A stretch of 64,000 bases of DNA, taken from Botryotinia globosa (lineage: Eukaryota; Ascomycota; Leotiomycetes; Helotiales; Sclerotiniaceae). The position numbers and the translations under genes are program-made. Each line of letters begins with the position of its first letter. Positions within the stretch are counted from its first letter, which is position 1. Shown here one piece after another: positions 37,101 to 51,079 of the stretch. A model generated the notes under the pieces. It did no database searches. It had not been told where the DNA came from and saw only the letters and a program-made list of their open reading frames with translations. The DNA lies in the NCBI GenBank assembly GCA_014898425.1, contig RCSZ01000003.1, positions 2,604,001-2,668,000 of the forward strand. The letters are read 5' to 3'.

Positions 37101-37303
37101 ATCCATTATCTAGTGATATTGCTACAAAAATAATTATCGAATTAGATAAAAGAGTTTATAAAGAATATAAAAAGTTAATTCTATATAATAAAATCAAAAT
37201 ACAAAGATATCTCGATTTTAAGATGTTATCAATCTGGAAGTTTCTAGGGTTAGTCTTAAGCCGACTCAATAGATATTAATAAATACTACTACTACTACTA
37301 CTA
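31156..37303 (+). mobile_element. Family X, full-length copy X-1 (unclassified TIR element, about 6.15 kb)
   Basis: The left end is a TAG/TAA repeat, then TATTTATTAACATCCATCAA and ACCAACCCTGGGAACCTTC (31156-31225). The right end is the reverse: GAAGTTTCTAGGGTTAGTC, then AATAGATATTAATAAATACT and ACTACTAC repeats (about 37238-37303). So the element has about 65-bp terminal inverted repeats beginning in trinucleotide repeats. Internal sequence is found again in X-2, X-3, X-4 and X-6. Frames are riddled with stops, with short open stretches at about 35,177-35,368 and 35,578-35,841, and a Cys-rich relic near 36,835-36,865 (CCKTCND). The + strand keeps G but has lost C. I recognise no transposase family; a DNA transposon is inferred from the TIRs. 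Confidence 0.6.
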
Positions 37304-39990
37304 TAATCAAAAATTGAGGTATCTTTAGAATTTTAATTTTTAAACTTATAGAAACACTCTTTATGTTTTTCTGAATATTTTTTTTAATTTAATAATTGTT
37401 TTTATAATAATATTATTAAATGATAGATTTGAACTATAAAAATATCTTTTTCAATTACAAAATTCTAAATTTATATATTTGAAAGGTTTATAATTTTCAA
37501 TTAATATTAATATTAGAATAAAATAAAATAAAAGTTTACTTATTTTTATTTTTATTTTTTGATATTGATTATTATAATTGAGAAAAGTTTAATATTGTTT
37601 TAAATATATTAAATTTTATCAAAAAGTAATTTGATATTTTTGAATATAATATTAAAAATAAATATATAACTATTATTAGTTTTGTAATTTTATTTAATAT
37701 TTTGTAATATTTTACATCAAGATTTTTGATATAAAATTCATAAAGAAACTTATAAATTGAATAATTAGTTTTATAATTTTTATGATTTTTATAAATACTA
37801 TTATTCTTTTTATATTTTTTAATATTTATATTTGATTTTTGATTTATATTTTATTTATTATTAATTTCAAAATCTTTATAAAAATGATAAAGTTTGATAA
37901 TATTGAAAGCTTTAAAAAGAATATAATATTTAATAAATTTTAAATTATAATATTTGAGAAGATTTTTTACAAGTTAATATTAAACAAAGGTATTATTTCA
38001 ATTTGTACTCAATATTAAAATTAAAACATATTTATAAGATATAACTTTTCGTTTTGTTTAATCAATTCTTTATTTTTATTTTCTAATAAAGATTTATAAA
38101 GATTATTAAAAGTTTCTTTTAATTGATATTTCAAATATAACATTTATAATTATAAAATAAATTTTTATTTTAATGAATAATAATATTTTTAATTTGTTTT
38201 TTAATAAATATAATTAATGAAAAGTTCTAGAAATATTAGTTGTTATATTTTTAATCATTTCTAAAATCCAATATAATTATATTACTATAAAAGTTCCTAA
38301 TTTATTTTTAAATCTAAATAATAAAATAATAATAATAATAAATAAACATTTATTATTAATAAAATATATATTTAAATTAAAAAACGTTCAATTATAAAGT
38401 CAATAAATATATTAATTACATTATTAAAATTATTTTATTTATTAAAATTATCTTATTTATTAAATTTATTTATTTATTAAATTTATTTATTTATTAGATT
38501 TATTTATTTATTAAATTTATTTATTTATTAAAATTATTTATTTATTAAAAAAAAAATTAATATTTTTTAATATTAATAATCTTTTTAATTTATTAAAAGA
38601 AAATATATTATTTTTTGATATAATCTTAATTATCAAAAATATTATATTTTAATATAATATAAACAAATCTCTTTTTAGAGTTATTACAATAATAAAATAA
38701 AAAGTATATAGATTTCATTAATATTAATATTAATTATATTATTTTGATATATTAATTATCATAAACTATTTAAAATCGATTATAACAAATACCTTATTAT
38801 CTTATAATAATAAAATAATAATATTTATTTCTTTATTAAAAATAAATTCAAAAATATATAAAAGAATAAAAAAGATTTAATATAAAATAATTGATTTGGC
38901 TATTAAATTTATAAGAATAAAAATGTTTTATATTTTTATAACTATAATACTTATTTTTAAATTTAAATATAGCAAAATTATTATTTTATATAAGTAAACA
39001 AAAATGCTTTTTATATTTAATTAAATTTTAATTTAAAAACAATTTGAAAATTTTATAATTATAATTCAAATATTGATCCATTTATTACTGAATTTTCTTT
39101 TTTAAAAAAACGTTTTCAATATCTAATTCTAATAAATTAAATATTTTAAAAAAGAAACAAAATTTCTATTAATATTAATGTAATATTTCAAATTATAAAG
39201 TAAAATCTATATTCAATTATTTAAATTATGAAATCTTTAAATCTATTAAATTAATATTAATAAAAGTATATATATATAATAATTCTTATAACTTTTAATC
39301 TTTAATAAATTGATATTATATATATTTAAGAATCCTAAGTATTTATAAATATATAAAATAAATATAAAACTCTTCAAATTATGATTATTATATTTTGATT
39401 AATTTTTCAAATTAATGAAGTTTTTTAAAATTTATAAAAAAGACTTTTGGTAAAATTTTAAATTATAATTTATATATATAAAGATATAATTTTATATATA
39501 TAATAATATTAATTGATTTATGAAAAAAGTTTCTTTGAATTAATATAAATAATATTAGTATTTTAATTTAGATTCTTAATAAAATATTAATAAGATAATA
39601 AATTTTATTTTCTATTTTGTTTTATTAATAAATTATTTGATTAAAAACGATTTTAATATTTAGTATTATATTTTCGAATTAAAAATATAATTAAGATATA
39701 AAGATTTGAAATTTGTATATTAATTTGATAATAACAGTATAAATTTTATGAATATCTTTGATAATGTTATTTATAGAGTAGAATATATTATTGATTTCTT
39801 TTATTTAATTTTGTTTTTGTTAATATTATTATTAGAAAAGATATATATAATAATTTAAATTATAAGATTTAAGTTTTTATTATCTTAGGATAAGATATAA
39901 TTTCATTAAAATAATATTATTATAAAATTCCAAAACTAGAACTGTATAAACTTTTTGTTTCAATTCAAAACAATATATATATTTTTTTTA
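37304..39990 (-). mobile_element. Family X fragment (copy X-4, reverse), 3' half
   Basis: Begins AATCAAAAATTGAGGTATC, the reverse of the X 3' end, directly next to the 3' end of X-1. It then follows X-1 backwards to the part corresponding to about 34,600. It is cut off by the Fot1-like element at 40,006. X-1 and X-4 are tail to tail. Confidence 0.6.
38440..38555. repeat. 17-bp AT-only minisatellite in X-4
   Basis: About six copies of a TTTATTTATTTATTAAA-type unit. Confidence 0.7.
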
Positions 39991-40005
39991 ATTAATAAAC
40001 GAATA

Positions 40006-40708
40006 AGTCGACCACCCCTCTTTTGGGCCACCGTTTTACACCAAAAACCACTTTTTTAATTTATTAATATTTCTATCAATATTGAATAAAATTTAACAAA
40101 AATTTATATATATATAATTCAAACTATTTTAAGCTTATTTTTAAAAAATTGGATTTTTAGGATTCTTTTGGATCGATTTCTGAAGCTTCAAAATATCGAT
40201 TTAATTTGTATGGAAATCATATAAAAATTTGAAATTTTATAAAATCTATAATAACTTTTGAAGGAAAATAGCTATAAATTTTTTTTTAAAAGAACAATAG
40301 ATTCTTTATAAATCAATATTTAAAAGGGTACTCTTAAAATTGCAGGGATTATTTATACTACTCTTAACTCACTGTATATTATATCTCTATATTTATTCAT
40401 TTTTTTGAAAAAAAAATTAAATTTCTATATAGATTCAGATTTGAACTTTCCAAAAAGATATGCAATTTCTTTTAATGATTATTATTAAAAAGTTATTAAA
40501 GATTTCATAAAATTTTAAATTTGTATGTGCTTTATATATAAATTGAAAATCGATATTTTCAAGCTCTAAATCTCGATCCAGAAAAATTCTAAAATTCTAA
40601 AAATTCCAATATAAGCTTAAAATAGCTTAAATTATATAAATATAATTTTTTTAAAAAAATTATATTCAATATTGATAGAGATATTGACAGGACAAAAAAG
40701 TGATTTTT
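40006..40708 (+). mobile_element. Short Fot1-like inverted-arm element
   Basis: The left end AAGTCGACCACCCCTC follows TA (40004-40005). Internal sequence matches both arms of the 22,184 element, joined head to head without the TRIM insertion. The left end lacks about 17 bp relative to the other copies, and the right terminal repeat is missing. The centre (GTGAGTTAAG equivalent, near 40,365) shows the empty TRIM target. Confidence 0.65.
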
Positions 40709-41718
40709 TCATTCTATAAATAAAAAAAGAATAATATAAATAATTATTACGTTATATAATATTAAAATTGAAAAACTATCAATTATTTTAATAGAATTAT
40801 AAGCATAATATATAACTATTCTGATTTTAATAATTCAAATTATTATATATTTTTTGAAAATAAAATTATAATTATATTAAACCTCTAATTATTTCGTAAC
40901 TAATTATATTTCTTTTTCGATAATAACAATTAATTAAAAAAGAATCTACTAATTTTAAAAAATCTTAATTGTATCTAATTGTTCTTTCTAATAATCATTA
41001 TTTCAAAAAAATATTAAAAACTTTCAAAATATTAATAACAATTATAATAATTATAATAATTTCTAATCCTTAAAAAAGAAATTCTATATTATAAATAAAA
41101 GAAATAATTAAATTTATAACAACTCATTTGAATAAAGTTTTTTTATATTATAAACTAAGAATTTTATTCATTAATATAATTTATATTAATTAGTAGATTA
41201 TAATTCTTTTCAAACCTTTTAAAATATAAAAATAAAACTAATTAATTTCTAAAAGTAAATAAAAGATTTGTCCTTCTTATTGATTTTAGATAATATATTA
41301 ATTTCAATAAACTTCTAAATATATAAAAAGAAATTAAATATTATATAGTAATTATATAGATTATAAATAAAGTATTCAATTATTAATTTATGGATTTTGA
41401 ATATATATATTATAATATAATCCGTTTTCAATAAAATATTAAAAACTCTAATTATATTATATCTTTTTTTTTCAATATAAATAAACGAGCTTTTTTCGGC
41501 CCTTCAGAACTAAAAATAACAACGAGCTCACTAACACTCTCTACAGTTATTTTTCATATCCCTCAAGACCTATATTTATATTTGTATTATATAGCTTTTA
41601 GAATTCTAAAAATAAATAAGATTAATATTTTTAGATTTTCTATTAAAATATGAATTTTGAAGCTATTCAGAGATTGTAAGCTTTTGAGGTGGTGGTCTGT
41701 GCACCGATCTAGGTGGGG

Positions 41719-41720
<2 letters not shown>

Positions 41721-41766
<46 letters not shown>
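41721..41766. repeat. (TAA)n microsatellite at the edge of repeat Y copy C
   Basis: About 15 uninterrupted TAA units ending exactly at the GC-rich core of repeat Y. Confidence 0.9.
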
Positions 41767-41768
<2 letters not shown>

Positions 41769-42305
41769 CAGGGGCCTGCGAGCCCCCGGACCCTTTGCTT
41801 TTTATAATTATATTTATAAAAATCTAAAAAAGAAATTTTATTGAAAGCTTGTAGGCGAAGTCGGTTTACCTTTTTTTTTTAGATTTTTTTTTTAGATTTA
41901 TTTATTTATTTAGATTTTTTAATTTTATTCAGATTTTAATCGGTCACTTTACATCAGATCATTAATTATACTATTGAACCATAAAAGCTATAGTATTAAA
42001 ATAATTTTTATTAATATTAAATCAATTATATTCAATATAAACTTTTAATTGATTATATAAACTTTAATTATATTTATATTATTTCAATTTCAATTTTTTA
42101 TAAAAACCTCAGTTTTGAAGCTAATAATATAAAAAATGTATCATTTGAAAGCTTTTAGTTTTTTATATATAATTATTACTTTTCTTTTTTTTATTCAATT
42201 AATTTAAATAATTTTATTGAAAAACCTTAAGAATCTATATTATAATTATAATGTCAAAGAAATCAAACTAATCAGATTATTTGAATCGGGTTTTACTAAA
42301 CAAGA
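41766..42305 (+). repeat. Dispersed repeat Y, copy C
   Basis: Its GC-rich core (41766-41793) is identical to that of copy A. GGCGAAGTCGGTTTACCT recurs near 41,853, followed by the AT-rich body in the same order and a single ATCAGATTATTTGAATCGGG unit near 42,270. The end is replaced by a minisatellite. Confidence 0.6.
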
Positions 42306-42343
42306 GTTCTATTTTTTTTTTCTGTTTTTTTTTTAAATTCTTT

Positions 42344-42481
42344 AATAAATCTAATAAATCTAATAAATCTAATAAATCTAATAAATCTAATAAATCTAAT
42401 AAATCTAATAAATCTAATAAATCTAATAAATCTAATAAATCTAATAAATCTAATAAATCTAATAAATCTAATAAATCTAAT
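42344..42481. repeat. 9-bp minisatellite (AATAAATCT)n
   Basis: About 15 perfect copies. The perfection shows that the array is young or is kept homogeneous, in contrast to the decayed flanks. Confidence 0.9.
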
Positions 42482-45400
42482 CCCTTTCCTTTTCTAATTC
42501 CCTTTTTCTTTTTAATCTCTTTTCTTATTTCTCTTATTACTAATCAAATCTGAACCAATCAGAATCGTATTATCAATTTTTTATTGAACTTTTTATCACA
42601 AAATCAATTAAATAATTGATATATTAATAACAATTCTTTTTTTTGATATAAAAATAATATTATTTGAAAGCTATTAATTTAAAGAATATAAAGATATTAA
42701 TCAATTATATTTTATAAATCATTTATAACTATTATATCTATTAATAATAGATTAGGATTTTGATATTTGTTGTAAGATTACAAAGTATCTATACTTTCAC
42801 TTGGCTAATCAGCTGCTAGTTATAAACTGTCTTTTAAAATATAAATGTTAAGGAAACTACTTTAATATAACTAATTTATTTCAATTTTCAAATAGATTTT
42901 GTTTAAGATTTTTTATAACAATAAAATAAATAAGAATCTTTTTATATAAAACTTTAGTCTTTTTTATAATATCTTTAATAAAAGTATTAATAATATATAG
43001 AAATAAGAATTTCAGATTGATTTCTAATTTATAATAATTACTAATCTTATAAAGCTTTTTATTATTTTGAATTTTATTTATAATATTTTTAAAAAACTAT
43101 ATTTTACTCAATATATTATAATATAAAAGATTCAAACTATTAATAAAGTTTTCTTTTGAAAAATATATTTATAAAAGCAATTTCAATAAATCTCTTTATA
43201 TTTAAAGTTTTTTTATAATTTTTTTTTTTCATTTTCTTTATTGAATTTATTAATTACATATATAATGGAATCTATTATTATTATAAAATTAATAATATAT
43301 ATTTTGATAACTTTTTTATTAATGAAAAACAAAAATCCTTAAAAAATTATATTAATTTGGATAAGAATAAAAAGTTTATTGGATTTTAATTTTAGAATTT
43401 GATAATAATATTATTTTAATAAAATTATATTTGAATTTAAAATAATAAGATTTAGATTTAATAATTTAAATTATTATGTTCATCTCTTTTAATAACAATA
43501 TTAATAAATAATATTTTGTAAAATTATAATTAATAATATATTTTATTTTATAAAAGAAGTTATAAAGAATATTTATATAATTTATATTATTATTATTAGA
43601 TTAATATATAAACTCTGAATTTTTATATTCTGATTTTATTTTTAACTCAAAAATATAATATTAAATATTGAAATTGTTTTCAATTGAATAATATATTAAA
43701 AGAATAAAATAGAAGATATAATTTATTATTCACTTAATATTTAATTAATAATAAAAATTGAAGATAATATTCTTATTTATTAATTCAAAAAGAATTTTTA
43801 TTATAAAAGAATTAATATTATTATATATATAAATCTATATCTTTATATATATATATTATAATTTAAAATTGATTGAATTATAATTTAAGATTGATTAAAT
43901 TTCTTAAAACTTATATTATTCTAGAAATCAATTGAGATATAATAATTGTAATTCAAATAGTTTTGTATTTGTATATTTATAGATATTCAGGTTTTTGAAT
44001 ATATATAATATTTATTTAATAGATTTAAAAATTTATTATTTGAATAATTAAATATAAATTTATCATAGAATTTAGAATGTTATATTGATATTAATAAAAG
44101 TTTAATTCTTTTTTAAAAGAAATTGATTTATTAAAATTAAATATTAAAAAGAATTTATTCTTTTTTTTTGAAAGGTTTTTGAGAATAGAAGAATAAGTAT
44201 TTGAATTGTGATTATAAAAGCTTTAAATTGTCTTTAAATTAAAATTTAATTAAATATGAAAAGGATTTTTATTTATTTATATATAATGATACTTTCATTA
44301 TATTTATATTTCAAAATAAATATTATAATTATGAAAATGTTCGGTATTTTTGTTTTTGTAAATTCGATAGTCAAATTAATTATTTATATCAAATTTCTTT
44401 TATTTTTGATAAGAAAATAAATATTATTATTTTATTATTATAAAATTATAGAATTTTCATTATAGTTAATTTTAAATGATTTATAATAATTAATATATTA
44501 AAATAATATAATCTAATTAATATTGATAGGATTTATATATTCTTTTATTTTTTTATTATAATAATTAAGATTATATTAGAAGGTAATATGTTTCTTTTTG
44601 ATAAATTGAAAGAAGTTATTAATATTGAAAAATATAAAAAAGTAGATTGTTTTTATAAATAAAATAATTTGAATTGTTTTGTTAATATATTTACTAATTT
44701 CATAATAGAGAGATTAATATAAATTAAAAGTTTTTTAACTTGAATATATATTGAATTAATAATAAAAGTGTTGTTTATTATAATTATTTTATTATTTAGA
44801 TTTAAAAATAAAATAAAAACTTCTATAATGATATAATTATATTAAACTTATAAAAAGATTAGAAATATAATATCTAATATTTGTAGAATTCTTTAATAAT
44901 TATATTTATTAAAAAGCAAATTATATATATTATTATTTATTAAATAGAAAATTAATTTAACATTGTAAATATTATATTTGGAATATTAATTAAAAAAAGA
45001 TTTTTAATAATTTTTATAAATTTTTATTATAAAGGAAAAAAAAAGAAAATTAATTAAATAGAATATAAAGTTTATATTTCATAAATAATTATTAGTTTTG
45101 ATATTAAATATAAATTGAAATAATTTCTCTATTTAATATAGAATTATAAGGAGCCTTTTTAATATTATAATTTAAAATTTATTAAATATTATATTATTTT
45201 TTAAAGTTTTTGATATTATTAAATTTTGTTATTTTTATAAAGGTTTTGAAATTAATAATGAATATAATACAAATAAAAGATTAAATATAAATATTGAAAA
45301 ATATTAAAAATGATAATAGTTATAAAAACTATAATAATTTCAAAATTGATTATCAAATTTATAAACTCTTTTATAAGTTTTATATTAGGAATATTTATAT

Positions 45401-45870
45401 AAGATGTTATAAAGGTATTAAATAAAGTTATATAAATTATATATTTGTTTTTAATTTTATATTTAAAATATTGAATCACTTTTTAATAATATTTAATATA
45501 TTTGAAATAATATTAGGATTATTTTAATTATAATAATTGATATTCAAAAGTAAAAGTAAATAAGTATTTACTTTATTTTTATATTTTTCATTTATTTATT
45601 TAATATTAATATTGATTAAAGATTGTAAGATTTTTGAATATATAAATTTAAGGTTTTATAATCAAAAAGAATATTTTGAAATTTTTTATTTTTATTTTAT
45701 AATATTATTATAAAAATAATTGTTGGATTGAATAAAAGGGTTTAAAGGGATATAAAGAGTATTTTTATAAACTTAAAAATTGAAATTCCAAAGATGTCTT
45801 AATTTTTGATTGTTGTATTAATTTGAGATGCTTTTAGCTTGATAGGGGTGCTGAAGATATTATTAAATCT

Positions 45871-46058
45871 ATAATATCTATAAAATTTATAAAATCTATG
45901 AAATCTATAAAATCTATGAAATCTATAAAATCTATAAAATCTATGAAATCTATGAAATCTATGAAATCTATAAAATCTATTAAATCTATGAAATCTATAA
46001 AATCTATAAAATCTATAAAATTATGAAATCTATAAAATCTATGAAATCTAAATCTAGA
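45871..46058. repeat. 9-bp minisatellite (AAATCTATR)n
   Basis: About 20 copies of AAATCTATA/AAATCTATG, sharing the AAATCTA core with the array at 42,344. Confidence 0.85.
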
Positions 46059-48156
46059 TATAAATCTAAATCTGATATTTCTAGTTATTTTTTTTAATTC
46101 TTTTTTTAGTTTTTTTTTAATTCTATTGAATTTGGAATATTGAGGTTTTAATTTTCTATATTATACCTTTGTATTTTTGAAGTAATTAGAAACATTTATT
46201 TGATCCTTTAAAACTTCAAACTTTCAATTCAATTATTGAATTTATTATTTGTTTAACAAATTATAATTTGGTGATAAAAATAATGAATTATTAAAAAACT
46301 CTTGATTTATAAGATTCTATAATTTTTTTCTTCAATTTCAATTTATAATTAATTAATTTTTGATTTATTATTTCTCGATTTCTAATATTTTATATTAGTA
46401 TATAAATATCTATTCTCTTTTTCAATTAATTAGTTTTTAATTAATTGGCTTTTAGTTATAATTTATAATTTAAATTATATAATAGAAAGAATAGAGAATT
46501 TGTAGTAGTAATAGTAATAATAATACTAATTATTAATATTCAGCGAGCTGATATAAAGCTAATTTTAGGAATCTTTTGAGGAGTATAAGGATATATTGAA
46601 TTATAAATTTAAGATAATTATACAAAGATTTTGAAAAATCAAATATGATTTCGAAAAACTAATAAATATATATTATAAGAATAAATATTTATAAAAACAA
46701 TTAAAGTTAATATATGAATATATAAAAAAAGAGAATTCTATTATCTCTTTAGTTATTATTTTTTTAAAAAAAAAGAATTTCAATTAAAAAAAAAGAATAA
46801 AAGAAAGAGATCGTTATTTAATAAAAACAAATATTAGAATAAAATTGAATAATTTTGAAGAATTTGATTAAAATTAGTAATTAGATTATTAAAAACAAAA
46901 GATAATTAAAGCCTTTGATTATTAAAATTAATAGAAATAGAAGTAGTTATTTAAATCACTTTTCAAATTGAGCTAGCGATTTTCGATAAAGTATTAAATA
47001 TTTAAAAGTTTTTAATAATTATAAAAATAATTTAAATTAATATCTTAATATTTAAATTATTTATAATATTATATAAAGTTTTTATATTCTGAAAATATAA
47101 TAAGGATATATATAATACAATACTTTTTATAATAAATCTAATTCCAAAGAAAACTTTATTATTTAAACTAAATTCTATTTATTGTATATTCCTAACACAA
47201 TAAATTATCATTTTAATTATTAATATTGCTTTAGATAGAAATTGAGTTCTTTAATTATAATATCAATTCTATTAATAATAAATTCTGAAATAAATTTCAA
47301 ATTCTGGATAGATTTATAAAAGCTGAGATTAATAAACTTATTGATTATTTTGTTTCTTTTTATTTTAATATATCTAAAGAATTAATAGATTCTAATATCA
47401 AAGATTCATATAATATTTTAGCAAATATAGAAAGTTTATTATAAAAAGTCTAATATATTATTATATATATATTAGATTATTAAAATGTTATTTATACAAA
47501 ACGATAAATATTATAATTTGAATAAAAGAATTTATAAAATATATTTAAAGTTTATATATATTTTAATTATTTTTATATCAAAAATATAGGAGATAGAATT
47601 GATTATATTAAAATTTAAAATAAATTGTTTTTTGTTTTAATAGATTATATATCTATATTCTATGAATTTTCTTTTGTTTTCAGTTTTTTAAAAATTATCT
47701 AAAAAAATCGAAATCTTATTAAAAAGGAATTAGGATTATTATTTTTTAAAGCTAATTACAATAATCTTTTTGTTGATACTTTTTATAAAGTCGATTTTGT
47801 TTTTTAAAGGGAAATATAAAGATTTTAATATAGATTATATAATATTGAGAAGGATAATCTTTAGATATTGATTTTTTGTTTTGAGGGTTTATTAATATTT
47901 AATCTTTTTGTTTTTAATAATAAATAAGAATAATATTTAGTGAATTATAAAATATAAAGTATTTATTATTTAAATATATATAGTAAAATAAAGTTTAATA
48001 TTATTTTAATATAATATTGATTAAAGGAATATTTAAATTCTGAAAGAGTATTATAATAAATATAGTTTTTTATATAGGAAATATATTTTTGATTATAAGA
48101 GTGAATATTCATTCAAAAAGGTTGATATATTATCCCATTCGAAAGGAAATAGTAAG

Positions 48157-48391
48157 TATATAAACAAGGGAATTTACATATAGGGAATTAACTTCAAGGA
48201 AATAACCCTAATACAAAGGCTACTATATTGAAAAGATTAAGCAAATACAAAAGAAATTAATTCTTTTAATAATATCTATATAAAACCTATTATTTTTCCA
48301 TTTAATTAACTTTTTAAATAAAATATAATTAAATATACAAAACCTATATATTTATAAATACTATATTTTCTATATCCTTCTCAAATTAATA
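48157..48391 (+). repeat. 5' LTR of the copia element
   Basis: 235 bp, same length as the 3' LTR. It is preceded by GTAAG, and differences from the 3' LTR are mainly transitions. Confidence 0.85.
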
Positions 48392-49267
48392 TTAATTAAT
48401 AATATTATAAATTTAAATTAATTATTCAAAAACCAAACCCTTTTTCTTACCCTTACTCTTTTATCTTCATCATATACAACACCAACTTTAAAAAAGCCAA
48501 CAAACAATCCAAATCTAAATCCAAATAAACTACTTCTTAAATCACAAAAAATTATTATAATACTTCCAATATAAATCTATTATAAAACCCTATATTCAAC
48601 TCTAATAATATAACAAATACCCCTTTTCATCTTTTTATAAAAAAAAATATAGTTTTAAAAAAAGAGAATCTAAAAAATATAAAATTCAAAAAGAAACTTT
48701 AGAATTATTCCTTTTCAAAAAACCTTTTTACAACCAAACAATTCTTTAAAAGATTTACATTTAGAATTACAACTGAATACTATATTAATAACTATTTTTT
48801 TACAAAATAATCACATATTCAAATACAAAAATCATTAATACATTTTTTTAAAAAATAATTATATACAACTTCAACATTACTCAATATTACACCTTCAAAA
48901 ACATTAAAAAACTAACACTATATAATTTTCACAAAGTTTTATAATATTATAAAGTATATACTGATTTCAATATTAATATTAAAAATACTTTTTTAAAAAT
49001 ATTTTTATATAAAAAACATTATAATTAGATTATGAAACAATTTAAAAAATATCAAATTAAAATATAACTATTTATATCCAATACATAAATCAACCTTTCT
49101 ATCAAACTATTTCAAAATAAATATATTATCAATACTTCTAATAAACCCCCAAATAATAAATTAAATAATTATATAGTTTTATTAAAATCTAACAAAGTTA
49201 TAAGGAATTTAAACACTTATAAAAAACCATTTAATAATAATAGCAATAACTCAAATAATTCTAATAA

Positions 49268-49552
49268 TAATCAAATAATAAAATAATAAAAATAATAAAA
49301 TAATAAAAATAATAAAAATAATAAAAATAATAAAAATAATAAAAATAATAAAAATAATAAAAATAATAAAAATAATAAAAATAATAAAAATAATAAAAAT
49401 AATAAAAATAATAAAAATAATAAAATAATAAAATAATAAAAATAATAAAAATAATAAAATAATAAATAATAAAATAATAAAAATAATAAAATAATAAAAA
49501 TAATAAAAATAATAAAAATAATAAAAATAATAAAAATGATAAAAATAATAAT
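49268..49552. repeat. 9-bp (AAAAATAAT)n array in the copia gag region
   Basis: About 30 copies of AAAAATAAT with some 8-bp variants. In the coding direction a 9-bp unit gives a Lys-Asn-Asn type tripeptide, so it may derive from an Asn-rich linker of Gag (inference). Confidence 0.7.
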
Positions 49553-51079
49553 AATTCTAATCATATTAACCACAAAAAAGATTACAATATCAATTAATAT
49601 AATCAAAATCATTATCTCATCAATCCTTCAAAGATTTATAAAAATAATAATAAATATAAAAATATTGATAACTTTGTTGATTTAAAAATCAATATATTTA
49701 AGGAATATTATTACAAAATATTCATATCATCTAAAATAACAATAACAATCTTCCCAATTATATTTTCAAATACAATTAGAAAATATTATTAAACAAATCT
49801 AAATCAATTTTCTAATACATTTTAAAAATTATACACTATAATAATCAATAATTTCAAAGAATTTAAACATCAATAAAATATACTCCTCAAATAAAATAAT
49901 ATCTCTTTTAAAACCTATATCAAAAGAAATTTTAATACAAATTTTCAAAAAGTATTTAATATAATAATTATAAACTTACACTTTTTTTAACACACAATTC
50001 CTTCAATTATATATAACTCCCAATTATACTACATCAAAATCTTATTTACATATAACAATATTTTAAAATATTATTTTATAATATATAGTTTTTACTCAAA
50101 TATTTCGAATCTAATTAATTAGATTAAACAAATAATCGATTTTTATTAAAAAATATTTTTAAAATAAATTACAATTAAAACATTTTTCATAAATCAGTAT
50201 TTTTATAATAATAATTCTTTAAATTCTTTTTTTTGAAAATTTAATAATAAATATATTAATAAATAATTCTCCTTTATATTACCCAATAAAAACAAAAATA
50301 ATTATTACTTCCCTAATTACAAAAAAGAAAATTATAAATATTATAAATATATCCAAAAAAAGAAAGATTTACTTAAAATAATTTACTATATCAAATACAA
50401 TAAATTCAATAATAAAAGCTTTATAAAATAATACAATCAATTTCTAATTAATTTTAAATAAAAAGATAATCAAAATAATAATAATAATAATAATAATAAT
50501 TATCCTATTAATTAATACTTTACCAATACAAACAATTTTAAAAAAATCTCCAAAATATTCTTTACATTAATAAATACTTATAATAATCCATCGATTATAA
50601 CTACCCTTAATAATACCACAAATATTTATATATTAACAATCAAAATATTTACTATAAACATTAAACAATATAATAATAACAAATCCTTTAATATTATAAT
50701 TAATATAAAAACAATTAAAAAACTAATTATTAAATACAATTAATATCTAATATAAAAAAAGATTAAGAATATTAAATATAATAAAATTATTACTAATCAA
50801 ATAATAATCTAATTCAATATTAAAACAATTTTTTTATTAATTCATTTTATATAAAACTCCTATTCAAAAATATAAAATAAAATATAATAAAAATTGATAT
50901 TCTATTTTTACTCTATTTAATAAATATAAATAAACTTAAATTCAAATATAATAATTTTGAAAATATTATTATTATATCTAAAAATATTTATATTATATAT
51001 CAAAAACTTAACTATATATTTTTATTATAAAATATTAATATTCAAAATATAATTAATTATTTCATTAACAATAAAAAAT

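Larger units (their letters stand above)
40710..45868 (+). mobile_element. Family X, copy X-3, interrupted
   Basis: Two blocks follow X-1 in order: 40,710-41,486 (equivalent to about 32,943-34,080) and about 42,870-45,868. They are separated by an insertion (41,487-42,860) that contains an island, a TAA run, repeat Y copy C and a minisatellite. The 3' end (AAGATGTCTTAATTTTTGATTG, near 45,791) is followed by a degenerate terminal repeat and a 9-bp minisatellite. Confidence 0.55.

Noticed and set aside
42281..42553. Frame encoding Asn-Lys-Ser repeats
   Set aside because: Created by the 9-bp minisatellite; not a gene.
49271..49612. 113-codon minus-strand frame of Phe/Leu/Ile
   Set aside because: Antisense of the AT repeat in the copia gag region.
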